This document shows, piece by piece, positions 15,092 to 22,287 of a stretch of DNA of 25,204 bases. This DNA comes from Pseudomonadota bacterium (GTDB lineage: Bacteria > Pseudomonadota > Alphaproteobacteria > Rhizobiales > Xanthobacteraceae). The notes below the pieces were generated by a model. That model did not search any database, had not been told where the DNA came from, and saw nothing but the letters and a program-made list of their open reading frames with translations. Every line of letters starts with the position of its first letter. Position 1 is the first letter of the stretch. A program made the translations under genes and the position numbers. The DNA lies in NCBI GenBank assembly GCA_023404675.1, contig JAEYAW010000009.1:1-25204 (forward strand). The letters are read 5' to 3'.

Positions 15092-16761
15092 TGACCGCAG
15101 CATCCGCAACGCCCGTCCTCAAGGTCAGCGACCTCGTCGTCAGTCTGGACAGCGAAGGCAAGGGCAATTCGATCGTTCACGGCATTTCCTTCGAGTTGAA
15201 GGAAGGCGAGACGCTGTGTCTCGTCGGCGAGAGCGGCTCGGGCAAGTCGGTGACCTCGCTTGCGACCATGGGGCTGCTGCCAAAGGGCGCGCTGTTTCCG
15301 ACCGCCGGCTCCATCGAACTGGTCGGCGAGGATCTTCTGAAGGCCTCCGACAAGCGCCTGCGCAACCTGCGCGCCACGCAGATGGCGATGGTGTTTCAGG
15401 AGCCGATGACCGCGCTCAATCCGGTGGTGCCGGTCGGCAAGCAGATCGACGAGGTGCTGCGCACGCACACAAGGCTGGATGCGCGCGAGCGCAAGAAACG
15501 CATTCTGGAAATGATGGAGCACGTGCATCTGCCGGATGTGCAGCGCATCTATTCGTCGTACCCGCACCGGCTGTCCGGCGGCCAGCGCCAGCGCATCATG
15601 ATCGCCATGGCGCTGATCCTGCGGCCCAAGCTGCTGATCGCTGACGAGCCGACCACGGCGCTGGACGTGACGACCCAGAAACAGATTCTCGCGCTGATCC
15701 GGGATCTCCAGAAGGAGCAGGGCACGGCCGTATTGTTCATCACCCACGACATGGGCGTGGTCGCGGAGATCGCCGACCGCGTGGCGGTGATGCGCCATGG
15801 CCGTATCGTGGAGAGCGGTCCGCTGGATGAGATCCTGCGCACGCCGAAGCAGGAATACACGCGCAACCTGCTGTCGTCGGTGCCGAGCCTCATTCCGCGG
15901 CCGCCGCGGCCGGATGCCGCGCGCAGCGTCGTGCTCGACACCTACGATCTCGGAAAGGTGTATCGCGAGAAGAGCATATTCGGAAAGGGACGCGAAGTCG
16001 TCGCGGCCGAGAACGTCACCCTCGAACTGCACAAGGGCCGCACGCTCGGCATCGTCGGCGAGAGCGGCTCCGGCAAGTCCACGGTCGCGCGCTGCATCAT
16101 GCGCCTGATCGATCCGACCTCGGGCGGAATCAGGGTCGTCGGCAAGGAAATCTCGTTCCTGTCGCGCAGCCTGCTGCAGCCGCACCGCAAGCACATCCAG
16201 ATGATCTTCCAGGACCCCTACCGCTCGCTGAACCCGCGCATCACCGTGGGCGAGACCATCGCGGAAGGACCGATCAATTACGGCACGCCCCACAAGGAGG
16301 CGCTAGCGCGGGCGCGCGAACTGCTCGAACTGGTCGGGCTTCCGGCCGATGCCGTCACGCGCTATCCGCATCAGTTCTCGGGCGGACAGCGCCAGCGCAT
16401 CGCCATTGCCCGCGCGCTGGCGATGGACCCCGACGTGCTCGTCGCCGACGAGGCGGTGTCTGCGCTCGATGTTTCGGTGCAGGCGCAGGTGCTGGAGCTG
16501 CTCGACGACCTTCAGACCCGGCTCGGCATCGGCCTGCTGTTCATCACTCACGACCTGCGGGTGGCGGCACAGATCTGCGACGACGTGATCGTGATGCAGC
16601 ACGGGCATATCGTCGAGCAGGGGCCTGCGGCTGAAATTCTCACCAATCCCAAGCAGGACTATACGCAGAAGCTGCTGCAGGCGGCGCCGGGCCGGGACTG
16701 GGATTTTGCCAATTTCCGTCCGGTGGCGAACCCGTCGGCGATGACGGGCGCTCAGGCGTGA
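15091..16761 (+). CDS. ABC transporter ATP-binding protein, DppD-DppF fusion
   Basis: A single 556-residue polypeptide supplies both ATPase domains of the importer. Domain 1: Walker A GESGSGKS (46-53), signature LSGGQRQR (161-168), Walker B LLIADEP (181-187), H-loop His219. Domain 2: Walker A GESGSGKS (323-330), signature FSGGQRQR (429-436), Walker B VLVADEAVSALD (449-460), H-loop His487. After each domain comes the oligopeptide-transporter C-terminal segment (K-Q-E-Y-T-R-N-L-L-S-S-V-P at 253-265, K-Q-D-Y-T-Q-K-L-L-Q-A-A-P at 521-533). Domain 2 has Ala455 where most paralogues have Pro after the catalytic Glu454. All catalytic residues needed for hydrolysis are present in both halves. Such fusions are known in GsiA-like and YejF-like transporters. 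Confidence 0.95.
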   Translation: MTAASATPVLKVSDLVVSLDSEGKGNSIVHGISFELKEGETLCLVGESGSGKSVTSLATMGLLPKGALFPTAGSIELVGEDLLKASDKRLRNLRATQMAMVFQEPMTALNPVVPVGKQIDEVLRTHTRLDARERKKRILEMMEHVHLPDVQRIYSSYPHRLSGGQRQRIMIAMALILRPKLLIADEPTTALDVTTQKQILALIRDLQKEQGTAVLFITHDMGVVAEIADRVAVMRHGRIVESGPLDEILRTPKQEYTRNLLSSVPSLIPRPPRPDAARSVVLDTYDLGKVYREKSIFGKGREVVAAENVTLELHKGRTLGIVGESGSGKSTVARCIMRLIDPTSGGIRVVGKEISFLSRSLLQPHRKHIQMIFQDPYRSLNPRITVGETIAEGPINYGTPHKEALARARELLELVGLPADAVTRYPHQFSGGQRQRIAIARALAMDPDVLVADEAVSALDVSVQAQVLELLDDLQTRLGIGLLFITHDLRVAAQICDDVIVMQHGHIVEQGPAAEILTNPKQDYTQKLLQAAPGRDWDFANFRPVANPSAMTGAQA

Positions 16762-16801
16762 TCGCCGGCTGAGCCCGTCGCAGGTTTAAGGCAGTATCGA
16801 C

Positions 16802-18325
16802 ATGGTTCGTATCGCGGTCGGCGGCTTTCTGCACGAGACCAACACGTTCGCGCCCACCCGGGCCACCTATCAGGCTTTCATCGAAGGGGGCGGATGGCCG
16901 CCGCTGATGACCGGCGAAGCCCTGCTCGATCCGGCGCTGCTGCCGATCAATGTCGGCCTGTGGGGCTTCATCGGCGCGGCGCAGGCCGAGGGATGGGACC
17001 TCGTTCCCACCATCTGGGCCGGAGCGACACCGAGCGCCCATGTGACCTCGGATGCGTTCGAGCGCATCACGAAGGTGATCGTGGATGGCATTGCGCAGGC
17101 CGGTCCCGTCGATGCCGTCTATCTCGATCTGCACGGCGCGATGGTGACGGAGCGCTACGACGACGGCGAGGGCGAGATTCTGGCGCGGGTGCGCAAGGTG
17201 ATCGGCCCCGATCTGCCGCTCGTGGTCAGTCTCGATCTCCACGCCAATGTCTCGCCGGCGATGGTCGAGCATACCGACGCTCTGGTGATCTATCGCACCT
17301 ATCCGCATGTCGACATGGCCGAGACCGGCCGGGCCGCGATGCGCCATCTCAAGCTGATGCTCGACACGAAGAAGCGGTTCGCCAAGGCGTTCCGCCAGCT
17401 GCCGTTCCTGATCCCGATCAGCTGGCAGTGTACGAGCCTCGAACCGTGCAAGGGAATCTATGCAAGGCTCGCGGCGATGGAGAGCGCGGCGGTGCCGACG
17501 CTGTCCTTCGCGCCGGGCTTTCCGGCTGCCGATTTCGTCGATTGCTGCCCTTCGGTGGTGGCCTATGGCGAGACCCAGGCCGATGCCGACCGGGCCGCCG
17601 ACGAGATCGCGGCGCTGGTGGCGAGCCACGAAAGCGATTTCGACGGCCGTATCTATGCGCCGGACGAGGGCGTGCGTTACGCGATGACGGTGGCGCAGAC
17701 CGCGCGGAAGCCGGTTGTCATCGCCGATACGCAGGACAATCCCGGCGCGGGCGGGGATTCCGACACCACCGGCATGCTGCGGGCGCTGGTCGCGAACGCC
17801 GCGACGCGTGCCGCCATCGGTGTGATCTATGATCCGCAGGCCGCCCAAGCCGCGCACGCGGCGGGCGAGGGGGCGATGCTGACGCTGGCGCTCGGCGGCA
17901 AGTCGGGCATTCCCGGCGACGCGCCTTTTGACGGCATGTTCGTCGTCGAAGCGCTGTCCGATGGCCGGTTCGTCGCGCCGGGTCCATACTTCGGCGGGCG
18001 CAACATGAATCTCGGTCCCTCGGCCTGTCTGCGCATCGGCGACGTTCGCGTGGTGGTCGGCTCGCGCAAGGCGCAACTCGCCGATCAGGCCATGTACCGG
18101 TTCGTCGGCATCGAGCCGACCGAGCAGGGCATTCTCGTCAACAAAAGTTCGGTGCATTTCCGCGCCGACTTCGTTCCGATCGCCCAGGAGATCATCATCT
18201 GCGCCGCGCCGGGCGCGATGCCGGCGGACCCAGCGGCGCTGCCATGGCGGCACCTGCGATCCGGCATGCGTATCAAGCCGAACGGGCCTACCTTCCAGTT
18301 GCCGGACGCGGTAGCCTCAACCTGA
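16802..18325 (+). CDS. M81 family metallopeptidase (MlrC-like)
   Basis: A 507-residue protein of the M81/MlrC family (formerly DUF1485), named for microcystinase C, which cleaves short linear peptides from microcystin in sphingomonads. Most family members have no tested substrate. Visible conserved blocks: GGFLHETNTF (7-16), LDLHGAM (108-114), SLDLHANV (143-150), YRTYPHVDMAETG (164-176), a C-terminal domain start DNPGAGGDSDTTG (312-324), and GPYFGGRNMNLGPSA further on. The Asp/His residues in the DLH motifs and the H-V-D block are presumed zinc ligands. No signal peptide, so cytoplasmic. It follows the ATPase gene by 40 nt and precedes an M20 enzyme by 22 nt. No mlrA, mlrB or mlrD-like gene is present, so microcystin should not be assumed as substrate. 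Confidence 0.9.
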   Translation: MVRIAVGGFLHETNTFAPTRATYQAFIEGGGWPPLMTGEALLDPALLPINVGLWGFIGAAQAEGWDLVPTIWAGATPSAHVTSDAFERITKVIVDGIAQAGPVDAVYLDLHGAMVTERYDDGEGEILARVRKVIGPDLPLVVSLDLHANVSPAMVEHTDALVIYRTYPHVDMAETGRAAMRHLKLMLDTKKRFAKAFRQLPFLIPISWQCTSLEPCKGIYARLAAMESAAVPTLSFAPGFPAADFVDCCPSVVAYGETQADADRAADEIAALVASHESDFDGRIYAPDEGVRYAMTVAQTARKPVVIADTQDNPGAGGDSDTTGMLRALVANAATRAAIGVIYDPQAAQAAHAAGEGAMLTLALGGKSGIPGDAPFDGMFVVEALSDGRFVAPGPYFGGRNMNLGPSACLRIGDVRVVVGSRKAQLADQAMYRFVGIEPTEQGILVNKSSVHFRADFVPIAQEIIICAAPGAMPADPAALPWRHLRSGMRIKPNGPTFQLPDAVAST

Positions 18326-18347
18326 CTTTCAAACAGGATCATCGCCC

Positions 18348-19517
18348 ATGCCCACCCTGGATCTCATCGACAGCTTTGCGGACGAACTGACAGCGATCCG
18401 CCGCGATCTTCACGCCCATCCCGAAATCGGTTTCGAGGAGGTTCGCACCTCTGGCATCGTCGCCGAGAAACTGGCGCAATGGGGCATCGAGGTGCACCGC
18501 GGTATCGGCGGCACCGGCGTCGTTGGCGTGCTGAAGGGCAAGGGTGGCGGCTCGCGCCGCATCGGCCTGCGCGCCGACATGGATGCGCTGCCGATGGAGG
18601 AGAACAGCAATCTGGCATGGCGTTCCACCGTGCCCGGAAAATTCCACGGCTGCGGCCACGATGGCCACACCACCATGCTGCTCGGCAGCGCGCGCTATCT
18701 CGCCGAGACCCGCAATTTCGATGGCACGGTGCATTTCATCTTCCAGCCGGCGGAAGAGGGACTCGGCGGCGCGCGCGCCATGCTCGCCGACGGCCTGTTC
18801 GAGAAATTCCCCTGCGACGAAGTGTACGGCATCCACAACGCCCCGGATCTCGCGCACAACCAGATCGCGATCCGCCCCGGTCCGGCGATGGCCGGCGCGG
18901 ATTTCTTCGACATCACGATTGTCGGTTATGGCAGCCACGGCGCGATGCCGGAACGCTCGCGCGATCCGGTGGTGATCGCCATGACGCTGGGGCAGGCGTT
19001 GCAGAGCATCGTCAGCCGCAACGTCGATCCGCTCAAGGCGGCGGTGCTGTCGATCACGCAGATTCATGCAGGCTCGGCCTATAACGTGATTCCGAACGAG
19101 GCCCGGCTCGCCGGCACCGTGCGTTTCTTCGACGACAGTGTGCGTGATCTGATCCGCGAGCGGATGAAGACGCTGGCCGCCGGCATCGCCACCGCCTTCG
19201 GCGCCGAGATCAGGGTCGATATCCGCGATATCTTCACCGTGCTTGTCAATCACGAGGAGCACGCCACGGCGGTGAGCGAAGTCGCCACCGAAATCGTCGG
19301 TACCGGCAACGTGCTGCATGTCGATGAGCCGAAGATGGGCAGCGAGGATTTCGCCGACATGCTGAAGGCTGTGCCGGGCGCCTATTTCTGGCTCGGGCAC
19401 GATGGCTCGGTGCCGGTGCACAATCCGGGCTTCACGCTGGACGACAAGATTCTCCCCGTGGGCGCGAGCATGTTCGCGCGCATCATCGAGACGCGGCTGC
19501 CGCTGGCGGCGGGCTGA
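18348..19517 (+). CDS. M20D amidohydrolase (hippurate hydrolase / N-acyl-amino-acid deacylase type)
   Basis: Cytoplasmic metal-dependent amidohydrolase of the M20D group (hippuricase, IAA-amino-acid hydrolase, AbgA/AbgB, N-acetyldiaminopimelate deacetylase relatives). The 389-residue chain has the group's ligand set: RRDLHAHPEIGFEE (18-31), Cys102 and His104 in GCGHDGH (101-107), Glu136-Glu137 in FQPAEEG, His163 in GIHNAPD, and His358 in PVHNPGF. The dimerisation domain has GYGSHGAMPE (193-202) and Y-N-V-I-P-N. It is a different subfamily from the M20 enzyme opening the operon, so the two likely act on different bonds of the imported compound or its fragments. Stop to next ATG spacing is 22 nt. 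Confidence 0.92.
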   Translation: MPTLDLIDSFADELTAIRRDLHAHPEIGFEEVRTSGIVAEKLAQWGIEVHRGIGGTGVVGVLKGKGGGSRRIGLRADMDALPMEENSNLAWRSTVPGKFHGCGHDGHTTMLLGSARYLAETRNFDGTVHFIFQPAEEGLGGARAMLADGLFEKFPCDEVYGIHNAPDLAHNQIAIRPGPAMAGADFFDITIVGYGSHGAMPERSRDPVVIAMTLGQALQSIVSRNVDPLKAAVLSITQIHAGSAYNVIPNEARLAGTVRFFDDSVRDLIRERMKTLAAGIATAFGAEIRVDIRDIFTVLVNHEEHATAVSEVATEIVGTGNVLHVDEPKMGSEDFADMLKAVPGAYFWLGHDGSVPVHNPGFTLDDKILPVGASMFARIIETRLPLAAG

Positions 19518-19539
19518 CTTTCCCCGGAGACGTGATCGC

Positions 19540-20934
19540 ATGGCTGGGCTCTACGACCTCAGCGCCACGGCGCTGATCGACGGCTTTCGCAACAAGACCT
19601 TCTCGCCTTCAGAAGTTCTGGATGACGTGCTCGGGCGCATCGCGTTGTGGGAGCCGCACATCAATGCGCTTTACGACTTCCGGCCGGAGGAGGCGAAGGC
19701 GATGGCGCGCGCCTCCGACGCGCGCTGGCAGAAGGGCGAGCCGATCGGGCGACTGGACGGCGTGCCGATCACCATCAAGGAGAACGTCGCGACCAAAGGC
19801 GTGCCGATCCCGCTCGGCACCGCCGTCACGCCGCTGGTGCCCGCTCCGGTCGATGCGCCGCCCGCCGCGCGGGTGCGCGAGGCGGGCGCCGTATTCGTGT
19901 CGAAGACCACGATGCCGGATTTCGGCATGCTGTCCTCGGGCCTCTCCAGCTTCCACGGCATCACGCGCAATCCATGGGACCTGTCGCAGAACACCGGCGG
20001 CTCGTCGGCGGGCGCAGGTGCGGCAGGCGCGGCGGGTTACGGGCCGCTGCACATCGGCACCGATATCGGCGGCTCGGTGCGGCTGCCCGCGTGCTGGTGC
20101 GGCATCTTCGCGCTGAAGCCGAGCCTTGGCCGTATCCCGATCGATCCGCCTTACGTCGGACGCGTCACCGGGCCGATGACCCGCACGGTCGAGGACGCCG
20201 CGCTGATGATGAGCGTGCTGTCGCAGCCTGACGCTCGGGACTCCATGAGCCTGCCGCCCGCCGACATTCCGTGGATGGCGCTCGATGGCGATGTGAAGGG
20301 ACTGAAGATCGGCCTGCAGCTTGATGCGAGCTATGGCCTTCCGGTCGATGACGACGTGCGCAGGGTGGTGATCGAAGCCGCGCGTGCTTTCGAGGCGGCG
20401 GGCGCGATCGTCACGGAGGTCGGCTCCACCGTGACGCGCGAACTGCACGATGGCATCGACACGTTCTGGCGGGCGCGGATGTGGGACGAGGTGTCGAAGC
20501 TTCCGCCCAGCGAACAGGCGAAAATCCTGCCGTTCATCCTCAAATGGGCGGAAGGCGGCGCGGGCGTCTCCGGTGTCGAAGCGGTGCGCGGATTCAACGC
20601 GACGATGGCGATCCGCGCCAATGCCGCGAAGCTGTTCCAGCAGGTCGATTACGTGATCTCGCCCGTCGCGCCCAATGTGTCGTATCCAGCCGACCTCGCG
20701 GCTCCGACCGACGATCCCTCTCTGCCGCTGGACCACATCGGCTTCACCCTGCCGTGGAACATGGCGGAGAATCCGGCCGCCTCGGTGCCCGGCGGCTTCA
20801 GCGCGAATGGTTTTCCGATCGGCGTGCAGATTGCCGGACGCCGGTTTGACGACCTTGGCGTCTTGCGGATGGCGAAAGCGTTCGAGGCCATGCGGCCTCC
20901 GCTGCGGGCCTGGCCGGAGCCGCCCGCCGCGTGA
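19540..20934 (+). CDS. Amidase signature family enzyme
   Basis: A 464-residue amidase (GatA/FAAH-like fold) that hydrolyses a carboxamide to acid and amine or ammonia. The catalytic triad is intact with standard spacing: Lys80 in ITIKENVATKG, Ser155 in NTGGSSAGAG, and nucleophile Ser179 in TDIGGSVRLPA (75 and 24 residues apart, as in FAAH). It is unlikely to be the tRNA-dependent GatA: no gatB or gatC adjoins, and it sits in a catabolic operon. The frame is open further upstream, but the start at 19540 is chosen because it avoids overlap with the preceding hydrolase and has GGAGA (19526-19530) 9 nt upstream. It closes the operon; a stem-loop lies 22 nt after its stop. Substrate unknown; no signal peptide. 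Confidence 0.92.
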   Translation: MAGLYDLSATALIDGFRNKTFSPSEVLDDVLGRIALWEPHINALYDFRPEEAKAMARASDARWQKGEPIGRLDGVPITIKENVATKGVPIPLGTAVTPLVPAPVDAPPAARVREAGAVFVSKTTMPDFGMLSSGLSSFHGITRNPWDLSQNTGGSSAGAGAAGAAGYGPLHIGTDIGGSVRLPACWCGIFALKPSLGRIPIDPPYVGRVTGPMTRTVEDAALMMSVLSQPDARDSMSLPPADIPWMALDGDVKGLKIGLQLDASYGLPVDDDVRRVVIEAARAFEAAGAIVTEVGSTVTRELHDGIDTFWRARMWDEVSKLPPSEQAKILPFILKWAEGGAGVSGVEAVRGFNATMAIRANAAKLFQQVDYVISPVAPNVSYPADLAAPTDDPSLPLDHIGFTLPWNMAENPAASVPGGFSANGFPIGVQIAGRRFDDLGVLRMAKAFEAMRPPLRAWPEPPAA

Positions 20935-20955
20935 GAGCGCAGGCATCTTGTAAGA

Positions 20956-20985
20956 AAGCCGGTTCCGCGTCAGTGGCGCCGGCTT
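20956..20985. terminator. Stem-loop between convergent amidase and EPS polymerase/ligase genes
   Basis: AAGCCGG (20956-20962) pairs with CCGGCTT (20979-20985). A-rich sequence precedes it and TCTCTT follows, and inner CC/GG pairs can extend the fold. Its position in the 75-nt gap between two convergent operons supports a shared terminator. Confidence 0.6.
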
Positions 20986-21009
20986 CTCTTCGCTGGCGAT
21001 GAGGCAGGC

Positions 21010-22257
21010 TCAGGCGGTTCCGATGCGTGGATTGCGCGCCATATAGATATTGGCGGCGGCGAACATGCCCCACATCGCGCCGAGCATCAGCCAGAAATGC
21101 CGCCAGTGGTCGGTGTCGATGATAAAGCTCTCGGCGACGGTGCCGAGGAATGCGGTGAACATCACGAGATAAGCGCGCTGCCATGGTACCGGTAGGAACA
21201 CGCAGCGGAATCCGTAGGCGACCGTGCTGAAGATCAGCGCGGGATAGGTGATGCCTGAAATCCATCCGCCTGACATGAATGCGTTCAGGAAGGAGTTGTG
21301 CGTGTCTTCCGGAAAATACTGGGTGAACTGGAGCGGGCCGATGCCGAATGGCTTGTCCAGCGCCATCTGGAAGCCGAGCACGTAGCGGCCGAAGCGCCCG
21401 AAGCGGCCGCTGTCGTAGGATTGGTCGAAGCTCGCTCGCTGTTTGAAGACGTCCGCGATGGAATCGATCGACAGCAGGATCGCGAGCATCATGGCCGCGG
21501 CGATCACCGCCGCCAGCGTCATCAGCACGACACGCGCGCGCTGCGCGCTTGACTGGCTGGTGATGAATGTCAGCAACAGGAAGAATGCGCCGGTGGCGAC
21601 GAGCTGGCCCCAGGCTGCGCGCGAGAAGGCGAGGAAGATGGCGAGCGTGATGATGCCGAGCAGGATCGCGCTACGCAGCGCGCGGCCGAATTTCTCCGTC
21701 ACCAGATCCTGCAGCAGAAAGATCGCCGGCAGGATCAGATAGGCGCCGAGCACGTTCGGATCCTTGAAGCCGCCGCGCGCGCGCCCATACAGCGTGAAAT
21801 GATCGTAAGCGCCCGGAAACAGGTGCAGATAGCCGGCAATGCCAAGCAGCGAGGTGAGCACGCCGCCCCAGATCAGCCCGCGCCGCAGGATGGAGAGGCG
21901 GGCCTCGGTTTCTTCCGAAAACAGCATCGCGAAGAATACGACCGATGCGGCCATGTACCAGGATGTCGCGATCCACATCGCGACCGGCTTCTGCCCGAGC
22001 AGCGCCGAGGCGCAGATGGTGTAACCGAGATTGACGACGATCAGCAGCGCGATCATCGGCATGAACATCAGATGCAGCCGCAGTCCGCTGGCCATGAACA
22101 GGACCATCGCCGACAGCAGCGCGACCTCGTAGAGGCTGGGTTCGACCAGCACCACAGAGCCGGTCGCCCCGATCGCCCAGATCAGCGCGTTCTGAAGCGC
22201 CGCGAGTTGTCGCGGCGGCCGGCCTGCATAGCTGTGAGGGGCTGTGACATCGGTCAT
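21010..22257 (-). CDS. O-antigen ligase / Wzy-like polysaccharide polymerase membrane protein
   Basis: A 415-residue integral membrane protein with about ten hydrophobic helices. It belongs to the Wzy_C/WaaL/ExoQ superfamily, which polymerises or ligates undecaprenyl-linked glycan repeats at the periplasmic face. Family-like features are RARGGFKDPNVLGAYLI (about 160-176), the helix with AIFLAFSRAAWGQL (about 206-220), and a large periplasmic loop containing RFGRYVLGFQMALDKPFGIG and QYFPEDTHNSFLNAF, with the conserved H-N motif. Sequence alone does not separate polymerase from ligase; the adjoining initiating transferase and EPS genes favour a polymerase. It is 30 nt downstream of the initiating transferase on the same strand, so probably co-transcribed, and ends at the stem-loop facing the amidase. 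Confidence 0.85.
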   Translation of the reverse strand: MTDVTAPHSYAGRPPRQLAALQNALIWAIGATGSVVLVEPSLYEVALLSAMVLFMASGLRLHLMFMPMIALLIVVNLGYTICASALLGQKPVAMWIATSWYMAASVVFFAMLFSEETEARLSILRRGLIWGGVLTSLLGIAGYLHLFPGAYDHFTLYGRARGGFKDPNVLGAYLILPAIFLLQDLVTEKFGRALRSAILLGIITLAIFLAFSRAAWGQLVATGAFFLLLTFITSQSSAQRARVVLMTLAAVIAAAMMLAILLSIDSIADVFKQRASFDQSYDSGRFGRFGRYVLGFQMALDKPFGIGPLQFTQYFPEDTHNSFLNAFMSGGWISGITYPALIFSTVAYGFRCVFLPVPWQRAYLVMFTAFLGTVAESFIIDTDHWRHFWLMLGAMWGMFAAANIYMARNPRIGTA

Positions 22258-22287
22258 CGAGGCATCCCGGCGGTCCGTGCGATGCCC

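Noticed and set aside
15088..18253. Long minus-strand frames (401 and 537 residues) opposite the ATPase and M81 genes
   Set aside because: Both lie antisense to genes with intact catalytic motifs and have the composition of GC-rich shadow frames.
16802..18325. Microcystin-degradation (mlr) cluster
   Set aside because: Only the MlrC-like gene is present; mlrA, mlrB and mlrD are not visible, and M81 proteins are widespread in non-degraders.
19540..20934. gatA (tRNA amidotransferase subunit A)
   Set aside because: No gatB or gatC neighbours, and the gene closes a catabolic hydrolase/importer operon; general amidase is the better call.
19609..20946. 445-residue minus-strand frame opposite the amidase
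   Set aside because: Antisense to an amidase with an intact Lys-Ser-Ser triad; translation is Arg/His-rich without a domain.
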